From NCBI RefSeq assembly GCF_043641665.1, contig NC_092200.1, positions 13,849,694 to 13,913,693 on the forward strand: a DNA stretch of 64,000 nt. Direction: 5' to 3'. Positions 34,001 to 45,764 of the stretch are shown piece after piece. The notes under the pieces were generated by a model. The model was not told the origin of the DNA and did not search any database. It saw only the letters and a program-made list of their open reading frames with translations. Position 1 is the first letter of the stretch, and each line of letters starts with the position of its first letter. Made by a program: the position numbers and the translations under genes. The DNA comes from Enoplosus armatus. Its lineage: Eukaryota > Chordata > Actinopteri > Centrarchiformes > Enoplosidae.

Positions 34001-36651
34001 GATGAAATTCAATCTGCATTCTATTCCATTTACCAGTTATCCATAATTGTTTAGTGGTAAAATGGGGACACATTTCTTGTTATCACAGTTCACATGTTCT
34101 ATAAAAGAGTAGCATTGTCCCCAACATAAGGAACAGCTTTGATGATGGCAGTATTATTTGTTTCACCATATTTATGGCTTGGAAGAGGAGACTAGAATAT
34201 GCAGAGTGTCACACAAGCAATAGTCATAATGGCAAAGTATTCCTTTATGCATTTAATATTATATCAAGGAATTTATTTGTTTTAGGAAACTTCCTATCCA
34301 AGAGTTCCACTTCAGTCGCATCCTGCAGGACATCGGCATGACCAATGAACAGGTAGAGATTTTCTCGTGCCATTTTCCATCTGGTTTAAAATTCAAGAAC
34401 CACTTCCTGTGCTTTTATCATGCTGGTTGTGCACTCTGCAAACTGTCGCCCTACAATGCAGTGTCAGCATGTCATGCTAATTTGTCCCTTTCTTGCATTA
34501 ACTCCACCCTAGTTCATAGACCTGTGTATTCTGCTGGGCTGCGACTACTGCGCCACCATCAAGGGGATTGGCCCCAAGAGAGCCATCGACCTGATCAGAC
34601 AGCATGGCTGTATTGAGGAGATCCTAGAAAACATTGACCCCAGCGTAAATTGATGTCTGCTGCAATCCAGAAGTTCAGACTGTTAAACAAAGGGGGTTTG
34701 CTTCTGATTCTTTGTGTGTGTTTCCCTCTTACCCTCATGCAGAAGCACCCTGCTCCAGAGGACTGGCTGTACAAAGAGGCCAGGGGTTTGTTTTTAAAGC
34801 CAGAAGTGGTGGATTGTTCCACAGTGGATTTGAAGTGGAGTGAGCCCGATGAGGAGGGACTGATCCAGTTCATGTGCAACGAGAAACAGTTCAGGTGAAC
34901 CATCAGCGGACTCTTCTGGATTCATCTTCTGTGTTTGCTTATTGGGTTCTCTTGCACTGATGATGGATGATGACTATCATGACATAGTTGTTGCAGTGAT
35001 CGTATGATCAGACTAGCTGGTTTATGCAACACGTGACCACTAGGCTGCACTGCTGGCCATGTAGAGGAAGAGTGGATTCTTAAAGACATTTTTACTTTTC
35101 ATCTCTTGTTACAGGCAGTTGTTTTGTAACTTGTTTTTGTTACTTACAATCTTGTAAATGCTGCTTTGGATGTTTGTTTTTGTTGCTGAGGAAAACAAAT
35201 AATGGGAAGTTCAGCTGGAAATAACACTGTGCACAGGATAACATTTAAATGTGTATTTGAATGAACTGATTTGGGTGTGTATGTGCAGTGAGGACAGGAT
35301 CCGTAACGGCTGTAAGAAGATAATGAAGAGCCGACAGGGCAGCACGCAGGGACGACTGGATTCTTTCTTCACCGTCACTGGATCTCTGTCCTCCAAACGG
35401 AAGGTACGTTGTGTGTTTCCAAAATTATTGGATTGTTTGTGTGCTTTTTTTAACTGTGAAGAGCAGTGTTGGGCAAATTACTCAGGAAGTGTAATAAATT
35501 ACTTTTTACTTATTACTCCTTTAAAAATGAATATTACTTATTACTTGCTATCAAAAGTAATTAGTTACATTACTAATTATATTACTAAATTACTTTCGCT
35601 ACCCCCTCACCATATTCCAAAAAAATGACGTACAACTTGTTTAGCCCGCTCCTTTCAGAACTCAATCCACTTTATTGGAATAATAATTAACCTTACAGGA
35701 GGAGTCAACAATCAGCCAAACTGCATGCAAACATTACAGCCTCTCAAACCTGATGGGATTCAGTATATACATGTATATATTTATACATATTTAACAACAT
35801 ATTTTTCTCGCCCAACTTTTTATCCCACTTACTTTTTGATGTTTTTCTGCATATTTCGTCATAAGAGGAGCAAGGAATATTTAACAACACATTAAGGCTG
35901 ATATCGTGTCCAGGTCCTAATGTCCAGAAGTGAAACAATGATTGTATCTCATTAGCAGAAGCGTCTCAAACCTCTTATCATACAATCTGTTCCTTTTTGG
36001 GGTGAGCACCAAACCTCCTAAACTGAAAACTCCACAGGTGCGCTAGATAGGGTCGGAGTGTTGTAAATGTTTTTGAAGTTTGAGATCTGGTTCTGAGTCC
36101 CAACCTTATACCCCCCTGACTTCAAATAGTCCATCACTGAACCATTGAACTTCGGACAACTGACAGCTGCAAGAAGTGCGTCTTTGCTATCCAGTACACC
36201 AGCAAAACAAGTCTGTGTTCTAGCTATCATCTATCATAAGATAGCCTATCGCGGCCAAAAAAAAAAATTGCGTTCTGGCAGTGCAGTAACGCAGCGTTAC
36301 TTGGATTAATAACTAATATACTTACTGTTTTGGAAATTGTAATCCCTTACACTACTTGTCACTGGGGAAAGTAATAATATTACAATAACGCACCCATCAC
36401 TAGTGAAGAGTTAGCAGGGGTGTTCAGTAGGCTGCTTTATTTTGTTGTCGTGTATATTATTTACATTTTCCAGTCCCTGTTTTTTCTTTTTCTTGCAGCA
36501 AGTTCCTGTTGTATACGTGCATTTATCTTCTGCATGTTGGACTCATTCGGTGTATTTCTTGTGTCTTACTTAGGAACCCGAGATCAAAGGATCAGCGAAA
36601 AAGAAGCAGAAGACTGGAGCCACGCCGGGGAAATTTAGGAAGGGAAAATAG
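31046..36651 (+). CDS. fen1: Flap endonuclease 1
   Basis: FEN1 removes 5' flaps during Okazaki-fragment maturation and long-patch base-excision repair, working with PCNA in the nucleus. Eleven exons: 31046-31127, 31688-31790, 32821-32923, 33048-33111, 33285-33394, 33717-33853, 34286-34352, 34513-34644, 34743-34894, 35289-35403 and 36574-36651. They sum to 1143 bases, or 380 aa, the length of human FEN1. The N-terminus is [19 protein letters not shown]. Metal ligands are visible: Asp34 in AVDAS, Asp in VYVFDGKPP, both Glu in [10 protein letters not shown], both Asp in ATEDMDG and Asp in [10 protein letters not shown], with the helix-hairpin-helix [13 protein letters not shown] following. The PCNA-binding box is QGRLDSFF, followed by a lysine-rich tail ending GKFRKGK. 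All sites look intact. Human FEN1 has an uninterrupted coding region, whereas this copy is split. Confidence 0.97.
31851..32800 (-). mobile_element. 5'-truncated LINE fragment in fen1 intron 2
   Basis: A minus-strand open frame at 32130-32723 (197 codons) reads as the C-terminal half of a non-LTR reverse transcriptase: [34 protein letters not shown] and a C-terminal [17 protein letters not shown] block. The 3' end, at the left on the plus strand, ends in GGGATCAATAAAGGATTATC and then repeated TTATC units, the tail type seen in fish CR1/L2/Rex-like LINEs. The catalytic YxDD region is missing, so the copy is truncated and immobile. It fills most of intron 2 and its right end comes within about 30-100 bases of the exon 3 acceptor at 32820. 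Confidence 0.85.
35464..36402 (-). mobile_element. hAT-like DNA element with 8-bp target duplication
   Basis: The element begins CAGTGTTGGGCAAATTACT and ends, read in reverse, TAGTGATGGGTGCG, giving imperfect terminal inverted repeats. It is flanked on both sides by the identical octamer GTGAAGAG (35456-35463 and 36403-36410), the 8-bp target duplication typical of hAT transposons. Inside, a minus-strand frame at 36018-36230 contains [20 protein letters not shown], similar to a C-terminal hAT transposase segment. At 939 bases it is much shorter than an autonomous hAT, so it is an internally deleted derivative. It sits in fen1 intron 10. Confidence 0.85.
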
Positions 36652-36841
36652 ACTGAACATAAGAGTCTATTTTTTCCTTTGGGAAGTAATTATTGTAATG
36701 AATAAGTATAAAAAGAACACGGAGCACACAATAAGAGGTCGTGTTTAATGATTAGTTCAGCTGAACAAGTGTGTATGTACATGACCAAACATGATTTTGT
36801 TGATGTTTAAGGGTTTTATCAAAGTGTGTTTGTTGTTATTG

Positions 36842-36847
36842 AATAAA
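36842..36847 (+). terminator. fen1 polyadenylation signal
   Basis: AATAAA lies 191 bases after the fen1 stop, followed by T- and GT-rich sequence. It is the best placed signal for fen1 mRNA. Confidence 0.6.
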
Positions 36848-36849
36848 AG

Positions 36850-38496
36850 TCTTTTTGTAGAGCAATTTGTTATCAGCCTTGTGATTTACTCTTTGAGGGT
36901 TAACTGACAACTGGTAACTGTATTATAAACTATTTATAACCGATGAAAAATAAGTTGTTTCATAATGTGAAATAAAATGATATATTATTGAAAAGAATCC
37001 AGTCTATCGGCAATGTGATGCAAGTTCCTCAGGAGGACATCGCATTCAATGCAGGACAACGCAAATGTGCTCATTGTTGCAGCCACTTGTCTGGTCACTG
37101 TCTAGTTTCCCAATGTGTTTAGTTAGTCTGTGTGTGTCTCAAAATATGATGAAATATGAGTTATGGTGGGAAAAAAGGGTTATGTGTGGTTGATGGACCT
37201 GAGTGACAGAGAAGTGGTGGAGGTCACGTACAAGACGTTTCACAGGCCAAGTTGGTTAGTTGGATTCTGCAGGATTCTCAGAGCGACTGATGATAACAGC
37301 TTTCTGCAACAAAATGTATATTTTGGTAAGTAAGAGTTTATTATTTCAAATGTTTGTTAGTAGCAGCATCATTTTAACGTAGACGTTGTGTGTATATAAT
37401 AGGTTCAGAGTAAAGTAATATGAATATTAGATGAATTGGAGTCTATCGTTGTGTATCGTTGCCTCTATTATTGCTGTAAAGATGCACTGCCGAAGTCCCA
37501 TCCGCTTCACTTTGATTCAGTTATTTTAAACCTGGCAGTGAAAGACCCTACATGTGAATTATCTGTTAAACAAATTCATCTGTGAATTGATAAGCCTGAT
37601 AGAACATGATGTTGGCAGCCTTATTTTTATCAGGTGAGTTGTTCGTGTGTTGTACATATGTGTTTGTTTATTTTATTTTATAGTCAAAATTCATTCAGAG
37701 GCCGAAAATGATCATTTTTATAATTTGCCTGTGATAGCTCAACTCTTAATGGCAGCTCAACTCTTAATGGCTATGCCAGTGATGACTGAAGCACTGAAAG
37801 TCAGACCTATGGAAAGTGAATGTAAGTATCTACGTCCCCTCCGTAATTCTTTCCTCACCGAGTATCTGCAAGTGACGTAGAGAAGTAACACTGTGAGTTT
37901 GAGTCTTTAAAAATCAAACAAGAACTTATGTTTCTGTCACACTCACCTGATGTGAAGTATATGTTTTCAATGTGCTGCGCCTCTTAAAAAAAACAAACTC
38001 TTTCCCTCTTTTCAAATACTTCTGATGGACATGTTCTTGATCCAGCAGAAGGAGCCTCACCAGCTTTGTTGCCATAAGCGACAATTTCACCCATCAGGCT
38101 CGTCACTTATTCTGAAGAATGCAGTGCAGGTTTAAGACAATCAGCAGGTGTAGACAGACTAGATTTGATTGGTATCTCCTGGTCTAACCCCCAACTCAGT
38201 GCCTCTTTAAACACCACCTCTGGTGCTTTGTGAAGACCCTGGAGTTACTGTGTGTGCTTTTCTACGTTACCACTCTTCTTCAGCGTTAACAGTTGGGGTT
38301 TAGACCACTAAAGCACAAAACACCTTATTACTTATGATCCTAAAATATGACAAAATGCAGTATTTAATGTTAAATATGTAATAATACAAGCGACTGAAGT
38401 GAAGAAAGCATGTCATCAAAAACACTGGAAACTACATTTATGCAAAACATGGAGTTAAAATTTGTATGTGTCACTATGGTGTGTCTCTTTCATATA
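36850..38496. other. Region between fen1 and the receptor cluster
   Basis: Apart from the orphan leader exon, no exon is supported. A possible 5' untranslated exon with donor TTTTG|GTAAGT lies at about 37325. The short frame at 37647-37880 has no recognisable content. Confidence 0.35.
37606..37633 (+). pseudogene. Orphan signal-peptide exon of a lost Siglec-like gene
   Basis: The sequence ATGATGTTGGCAGCC reads MMLAALFLSG and ends in G|GTGAGTTGTTCGTG. This matches the leader exons of the four downstream receptors (MLLSVFFLSG, then G|GTGAGCTGTTTGTTC) in length, splice phase 1 and intron start. No V-type Ig exon follows before the Tc1-like element at 38497. I infer a remnant of a further family member. 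An intact gene interrupted by the insertion cannot be ruled out from the window alone. Confidence 0.5.
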
Positions 38497-40084
38497 CAGT
38501 GCTGTGAAAAAGTATTTGCCCCCTTCCTGATTTCTTATATTTTTGCATATTTGTCACACTTAAATGTTTCAGATCATCAAACAAATTTTAATATTAGACA
38601 AAGATAACCTGAGTAAATACAAAATAATGATTTCATTTATTAAGGGAAAAAAGGTATCTTAACCTACCTGGCCCTATGTGAAAAAGTAATTGCCCCCCCT
38701 TGTTAAATCATGAATTTACTATGATTAACCACATTTTTTTGGGAAAGCTGAGTTCAATTTCACTAGCCACACCCAGGCCTGATTACTGCCAGACCTGTTG
38801 AATCAAGAAATCACTTAAATAGAGCCTGTCTGACAAAATGAAGCAGGCTGAAAGAGCAAAACATCATGCCGAGGTCTAAAGAAATTCAAGAACAGATGAG
38901 AAACAAAGTCATTGACATCTATCAGTCTGGAAAGGGTTACAAAGCCATTTCTAAGGCTTTGGGACTCCAGCGAACCACGGTGAGAGCCATTATCCACAAA
39001 TGGAGAAAACTTGGAACAGTGGTGAACCAGGGTTGACCAAAATTACTCCAAGAGCGCATCTACGACTCATCCAGGAGGTCACAAAAGAACCAAGAACAAC
39101 ATCTAAAGAACTGCAGGCCTCACTCGTCTCAGTTAAGGTCAGTGTCCATGATTCAACAATAAGAAAGAGACTGGGCAAAGATGGCGTCCATGGGACAGTT
39201 CCAAGGCGAAAACCACTGCTGACCAAAAAGAACACAAAGGCTCATCTCACATTTGCCAAAAAACATCTTGATGATCCCCAAGACTTTTGGGAAAATATTC
39301 TGTGGACTGACGAGACAAAAGTTGAACTTTTTGGAAGGTGTGCGTCCCGTTACATCTGGTGTAAAACACAGCATCATAAAAAGAACATCATATCAACAGT
39401 CAAACGTGGTGGTGGTAGTGTGATGTTCTGGGGCTGCTTTGCTGCTTCAGGACCTGGACGACTTGCCGTAATTGATGGAACCATGAATTCTGCTCTCTAC
39501 CAGAAAATCCTGAAGGAGAATGTCCGGCCATCAGTTCGAGACCTCAAGCTCAAGCGCACTTGGGTTATGCAGCAGGACAATGATCCGAAACACACCAGCA
39601 AGACCACCTCTGAATGGCTTAAAAAAAACTAAATGAAGGTTTTGGAGTGGCCTAGTCAAAGTCTGGACTTGAATCCAATTGAGATGCTGTGGCATGACCT
39701 TAAACAGGCCGTTCATGCTCGGAAACCCTCCAGTGTGGCTGAATTAAAACAATTCTGCAAAGAAGAGCGGGCCAAAATTCCTCCACAGCGATGTAAAAGA
39801 CTCATTGCCAGTTATCGCAAACGCTTGATTGCAGTTGTTGCCGCCAAGGGTGGCACAACCAGTTATTAGATCTAGGGGGCAATTACTTTTTCACATGGGG
39901 CCAGGTAGGTGAGGATAGCTTTTTTCCCTTAATAAAATGAAATCACTTTAAAAACTGCATTTTGTATTAACTTGGGTTATCTTTGTCTAATATTAAAATT
40001 TGTTTGATCTGAAACATTTAAGCATGACAAATATGCAGAAAAATAAGAAATCAGGAAGGGGGCAAATACTTTTTCACAGCACTG
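38497..40084 (+). mobile_element. Tc1-like transposon, IR/DR type, full length
   Basis: The ends are CAGTGCTGTGAAAAAGTATT in inverted orientation, flanked by TA on both sides (38495-38496 and 40085-40086). The terminal inverted repeats are about 200 bases long. Each carries two related direct repeats: outer left 38504-38523 and inner left 38678-38698, inner right 39875-39894 and outer right 40058-40077. This is the IR/DR layout known from Sleeping Beauty-type fish Tc1 elements. The transposase inside is broken and is listed separately. The element lies upstream of gene A and downstream of the orphan leader exon. Confidence 0.95.
38866..39869 (+). pseudogene. Tc1-like DD34E transposase, disrupted
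   Basis: The frame starts MPRSKEIQEQMRNKVIDIY with a paired-type helix-turn-helix (YKAISKALGLQRTTVRAII). At about 39030 it hits a stop after TVVNQG, and the homologous frame resumes with TKITPRAHLRLIQEVTK in another phase. The usual GRP linker between the two DNA-binding subdomains is missing there. The catalytic part shows WTDETKVELF, then QQDNDPKHTS, then NPIEMLWHDL, the DDE residues. A second lesion is an in-frame TAA at 39630-39632 between WLKKN and MKVLEWPSQS. It ends IAVVAAKGGTTSY. The element is therefore non-autonomous now. Confidence 0.93.
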
Positions 40085-40603
40085 TATCACCATGATTGTG
40101 TTTAATGTAATATATTCCACATAAAGGAGACATGGCACACAGGCTGGCAGTGAGTCAAGTGATAAAGAATCCTCACAAAGTATGAGCAGTAAGGACCAGA
40201 ACTACTTGTTTTTCTGTACAATGGCAGACATTCAGGTCATGTGATCTCTACCAACAAAATCAACTGGTACTACGTAAATCAAGTAGTTGTTGTTTTGGTC
40301 TGTTGCAAACATTAGCTGACTCTTGAGTTGCATCACTTTGGCTTTAAAATGACAACTCATTTTTTCTCCTTTTTTTTTGCTGTGGGCTCGTCTGGTAAGG
40401 TAACGCATATTACAGCTTCTATATTTGTCTTATGATCTGCATTGAACTCGTTGTACAGGACATGTGACTTTTAAGTAGGAATGTTACTTCATGAGGGCAT
40501 TAATGTTTAGTACAATCCACATAAATAAATATGAACTACTGGAAAGTAACTGCACTGTTTTCAAATCCAGGTGATGAGTGTCATTGCAGTCCTGGATGTG
40601 AAT

Positions 40604-43600
40604 ATGGTGACAGCCAACATGTTGCTGAGTGTCTTCTTTCTCTCAGGTGAGCTGTTTGTTCATTCTCTAATATTTGAAAACATTACTTTAATCATCCACT
40701 GTTTGAACTTCATTTAGAAACAAAGCACACACCCCCACCCCCCCCACCCCCCAAATCTATATGAATATGATCTGTATTTTCTGCATTCTGACGTCATTAT
40801 CTGGAGATCTTTTGGTGGGTATACATGGGGGATTAAGGGGAGAGTGTTATCTGATTGTTGCAAACCAATAAAAACTATACAGTGAAAAAAGACCATAATG
40901 CAAAATATTACCGCTGAAGTATATTTTGGCTTTCTTTTCTTTTTTTTCTTACACATTATGTTAATCATGAGTCTGGTTTACAGGTGCTTTGGCTGATTGT
41001 CCTGAGATGGCATTGCTCTTCATAACTACACCAGAGAAGATGGAAGCACTGAGTGGATCCTGTCTGCAAATCCCATGTAGCTTTGGTGCTGGACCAAACC
41101 AAGAGTTTGTCAGCAGCAGAGAAACCTTCGGAGTGTGGATTAAAAAATCCCCCATTTTTGGCCGAAGTCCAGAGAATGTGATTTTCAACAGTAGTGGCAC
41201 AGTCAAAAGCTATCCAATGAATATTACTGGGAACCTGAGTGAGAAAAACTGCACCACCTTATTTTCTAGTTTAATCCCAAATTATACCAACACATACTAC
41301 TTCAGAATCATAAACCGGCCATTCAGGGCAACAGCTGTTTGTGATCCTGTTCAAATAAAGGTTACAGGTAAGAGTTTGTGTGTTTGTTTAGAATAACAAG
41401 ACTAGGAGTCTACAGTCATGCTAGCGGCTCTGTACTATAACGGTGCTTTGAGTGCAATGCTAACGTCAGCATGCTAACATGCGCACAATTAAGTGAAAGC
41501 CTGATGTTTTGCAGATATAATGTTGACCATGTTCACCATGCTAGTTTAGCCTGTTAGCAGGCTAACATTTGCTAATTGGGGAAAAGGTGATGTACTTCTG
41601 TGCATCAGTCACGATTTTGCAACATTTGCACCAAAATATGACGACAGTTGGTGGGTTTCTTGCTTAAATTGTCTGTCATCTGATCACCACACAGTCGTGA
41701 TGAAGCAGGTTAGCTGAGTTTTTGACTGTTAAGCTCACAAATGTAGTTACTACAGTAAAAAATAAAAAACATTTGGGGACAGCAAGTGTCAGCATCTGCC
41801 TTCAAAAACCCATGTTGGTCTACAGTTCATCTTTTAGTGACTATCAATTACTGAATTTCTCTGTAAAATATCTTGATTTGAAACCACAGATTCTCCTCGG
41901 AGCCCCACAATTGAGATCTCAGGTGATCTGAAGGAGGAGGAGTCTGTCACTATAACCTGCTCAGCTCTCACTCCCTGTCCACACTCCCCTCCTCAACTCA
42001 CCTGGAATCTCCAACAAGACACAAACAAAATAGAGGAAAACGCAGATCGAACCTTTACGACTAACATCCAGGCGACCATCACTCTGTCAGACCAACATGA
42101 TGGATACAGCATCACCTGTTCTGCCAGATATCCTGTGAATGAAGGAAAAGCTTTCAAGACAGCAGAGGAGAGAAAGACTCAGTGTTTCATGTAAGACACT
42201 GGATCCTGGCAGCACATGATGACTCATGGGATGTCAGCTGATTTTAATGAATAAAGATAATCTCACATTTTCCTCAGATGCTCCCAAAGACACCTCAGCG
42301 TCCATCAGTCCATCAGGTTTGGTGTCAGCAGGTAGCTGGGTGAACCTGACCTGCTCCAGCAGAGCCAAGCCTCCCGTCAGCCGCTTTAGCTGGTTCAGGA
42401 TCAGCAAAGATGGACCCGTGACTGTATCTGAAGGAGACTTTTACAGCTTCAATGTGACAGAAGGAGGAGTTTATTACTGTGTGGCCACAAATGATCTTGG
42501 TAATCAGACGTCACCAGAGATCCAGCTGAATATTAAAGGTAAACATTGAACTGTGCTGCATCCAGTGGTGAAGTTGAAGAGAAAACACTTTTAAAAAATG
42601 TATAAATTATGATTTCCTTGGTTATTGATCCAACTCTCATTTAACAAATATTTTTTCATCAACATCTCTCCCAAAAACATTTCAGTGGTCATCAGTCCCA
42701 CTGGTCCAGTGTCAGTTGGCAGCGTGGTGAACCTGACTTGCTCCTGCAGAAGAAGCCTTCCTGTTCTCCACTTTATCTGGCTCATGGTCAGTGATGGCAG
42801 ACTGGAACGGATCAGAGTCGATACACAGGTTTATGGATTTAAAGTGACCAACAGCGATCGAGGCAGGTTGTACTATTGTGGATGCAGAACTGATCTGGAC
42901 ATTCAACTATCAACAGGACATCAGCTGATATTTGAAGGTAAACACAGGAATTATGGTGTGTGATGTTTTGGAACAACAACATTTTAGAAGGTGACCATGG
43001 TGATGTGTTACAGGTGGTCAACTGGTTGGCGTCGAAGTTATAGTGAAGACCCTGGGAGTCATAATGCTCGTCAGTACGTTGGTCATCTTTGAGTGGTGAG
43101 ACAAACCTGTGATATGCTCATTTGCAGATACTGACTAATCTCCCTTTTAGGCTGTATGAAACCCATCATTATTATCACAGCATGAACAAAAGGATCCCTT
43201 CATTTCATCTCCTTTGTCTTCCAGCTGGTTTCGATCAAAACGCTCCACCGAACCAGTGAAGGTAAGCTACTAGATGAGAGGTACTGTATATCATTATCGA
43301 TCAACTTAACTGCCTGCAAGGAAGGAAAAACCCACCTTAAACTCCTAATTTAACTCTTATAAATCAATTAGAGAGTGGTATTTTGATGTTCAACAATCAT
43401 ACAGGAATAATCCTGTGACACCAGACCACAATGCACTCACTTTTCCTTGATAAATCAGAGCTGAATGCAGTAATTTAGATATGTTCACGATTTTGAAAGG
43501 AAGGCCGGTTGAGGGAATAAAAAGAACAGAAGAAGCAAGTTAAGACACTTGACATTGCAGACTGGTGAACATATGGAGCATTTAGCAGCAACATACACAC

Positions 43601-44500
43601 ACCACACACACACGACTAATGAATGCTAATGTTGCGCTGTATCTGCTGGTGTGTAAATGGGCATTTTTTTGTATAAAGTGTAGGGACCTCACCATGAGTG
43701 CCTAGCCTCACACAATATGGCCCTCTGCTTCACTCTAATGAAGCAGAGGGCCTAAAAGAACTAATGAAAAAAGAATCAAACAAACAACCCAGTTGGTTCT
43801 GACTGTAAACTCAAATACAAATCACTCAAAACAAAACAAACCAAAAGCAAGACAAAATAGCAGCAGGTAAACCATCTCCACCACAGGACAACAATGGGGT
43901 TCCAACACACACACAATAGTTCAGCCAACACGTCAGATGACGCTGCCACACCAAACACCACCATCCACAACAGAGACAGGAGCCAATAGAGCGACCCCCA
44001 GGCCAACAGGTGCTTGATATAATCTGGTCCTGATAAGGGGAGGAGTCAGGCCTGGGGCTGCGTTCACAAACACTACACATGATGGTTATTCACTGTACTA
44101 GGAAAGCATTTCCCACCACACAACATTAAACTATATTCCACAATAAAGTGACTTCACAAATGACATGTAACATGACATGCAACTATTTTGTAAAAGTCGT
44201 TCGGAGCTTTACATTGACTCTTTCAGCATCACATTTTCTCCACTGGAAGGGCACCCTAGAGGGCACTTCATTACATTTTCTTGCACAGTGGGCCACCATA
44301 GAGTGCATGTTTTATCTACCATAGGAGCATCCAAGAGGGCTCTGTTGCAGCATCTCTATTTTTCCAAATATGGGTGCCCTAAGTCCACCAGTGAGCTGCA
44401 GTAAATTCACTGCAGAGTGCTAACACGACTTCCTCTTGTTTAATTTCCACAGGACTCAGTGGACCCAGACTATGTCAACACAGTTACACAGTCATCATGA
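40604..44500 (+). pseudogene. Siglec-like receptor gene A, frameshifted in Ig exon 2
   Basis: Eight exons: leader 40604-40646, V-type Ig 40984-41367, C2 41890-42190, C2 42278-42538, C2 42686-42937, transmembrane 43014-43095, and tail 43225-43261 and 44453-44500. A noncoding exon ending at about 40397 (GGGCTCGTCTG|GTAAGG) probably precedes. The V domain has GSCLQIPCSF, GVWIK, NCTTLF and YYFRI (Arg about residue 122, at the Siglec sialic-acid-binding position). Exon 3 is 301 bases against 303 in the other copies: AAGACTCAGTG here, AAGACTCTCAGTG there. This 2-bp loss shifts the frame and gives a stop early in exon 4. Without it the protein would be 469 aa, with a short tail ending DYVNTVTQSS. 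An in-frame ATG also exists at 40574. A sequencing error in the CT run is possible. Skipping exon 3 would keep frame because all Ig exons are phase 1-1. Confidence 0.85.
41410..41680. repeat. Dispersed fish repeat in gene A intron 2
   Basis: The sequence with GCTTTGAGTGCAATGCTAAC, CAGCATGCTAACATG, ATGTTCACCATGCTAGTTTA and GTTAGCAGGCTAACATTTGC is a very common dispersed repeat of percomorph fish DNA, recognised by familiarity. It is absent from the matching intron of gene C, which marks where the two genes stop being alike. No coding capacity. Confidence 0.6.
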
Positions 44501-44824
44501 GCCACAAGGAGAGGAGGAAGATGTCGCGTGTACTATAAATGGAGCGACACACTGCATTGTCTGTTCTGTATTCATTTCTTAGTCTTAGTCTGCCACCTGC
44601 AAAAAAGTGTGTATATTTTCTCCAAGCCAGTAAATACTAAATGGCACTACTTTCTTTAAAGATGACCCCAGACTTTGGGGAATAATATTTTTATGTAATG
44701 TTTTTTTTCTGATTTGTTAAAGTCAGCATAAGATAAAAGTAAAAATGTCTTCTTTGATAGTTTATCTCATGTTGAACTGATTCAAGGCACCTGGCTTTTT
44801 CCTTTTGCTTTTAAGATTTTGCTC

Positions 44825-44876
44825 TGCTTCCCCCTGGGGATCAATAAAGTATTTCTGATTCTGATTCTGATTAAAT
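44825..44876 (+). mobile_element. Short LINE 3' tail downstream of gene A
   Basis: CCCCTGGGGATCAATAAAGT followed by repeated ATTCTG units is the 3' end of a fish LINE, probably a strongly 5'-truncated insertion. It contributes an AATAAA about 340 bases past the gene A stop and could serve as its polyadenylation signal. The same insertion is present after gene C at about 57575-57626. Confidence 0.6.
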
Positions 44877-45352
44877 GAAATAAAAGTGAAGCTTTTCATG
44901 CAGCAGACATGACTCATTCTGTCATTTGTGTTAGCATGTATACACATAGGTTCACAACAGCTGTGTATCTGTCGATGGCTGCGTATAAGTGAATGCTTTC
45001 ACTTGCTCAAATGTGTCATTATTGTGAGTTACATAATATATATGAAGGCTTTCAATGAGTGGAGTTAAAAATGAAAATATTTGAGGATGAATTAATCATT
45101 TGAAAGATTTGAAGATGTCGTAATATATGACTTCCTTGTTCACAGGATATGAGCTGTAAGGACAAACTGCCTGTATTCCTGCAGTATTTAGTCACGGGGG
45201 TCGTGTGACATCTTGCAAATTTGCCAACCAAAGTGAACTGTCTTAAACAGCAAGTCCTTAGGTCACATGGTTCATTGCAGTTCTTCTAAAATTATAACGT
45301 TTCGTCAATTCACTCTAAAATCATAACAATTCATTTTTTCCTTATTTTCCAG

Positions 45353-45369
45353 CCGCCGGCTCGTTTGGT
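45353..45369 (+). promoter_or_regulatory. 5' noncoding exon of gene B
   Basis: CCGCCGGCTCGTTTG is bordered by TTTTCCAG and a GTAAGG donor. Related sequences with the same donor occur upstream of A (about 40383-40397), C (about 53563-53579) and D (about 58103-58119). The leader exon follows about 400 bases later in each gene. The shared GGCTCGTTTG|GTAAGG motif marks a conserved noncoding exon. Its left border is not certain in A and C. Confidence 0.45.
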
Positions 45370-45764
45370 AAGGAAACATTTCACTGCTTTTATTTCTCCG
45401 CTTCTTAAACTAAAACTTTAATCTTTCTTAGTCTTCATGTACTGCACTGACAGATGACATTATTTATTTGTCTGTTTGTTTTTTACTTGAACTAAAAAAA
45501 CAGGAACTCAGTGTTTTGTTGTATTTTCTATATTTTAACTGATTTCAAAGCGTAGCTCTGTAGACGTTGTTAACCACTACTTATGAAAAAAATGAACTCT
45601 GGGTGGACAGGGCAAGTTTCCGGTGGGGCTCTGAAGTAGGGAAGTTGCTTTAAAAGACAATGAATGCTTTGTAAAAAAACAAAAACGTAATAAGTGATAT
45701 GATCAATACAACCGAAATGTAACAGTGTTATTGTGTTTGCCAATCCAGGTTTCTGTCTGTAAAT

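Noticed and set aside
42226..42277. Start codons such as 42226 read as separate one-domain Ig genes
   Set aside because: These frames begin in the intron before the C2 exon. The acceptor TCCTCAG at 42277 and the phase-1 pattern show an internal exon of a multi-domain receptor.
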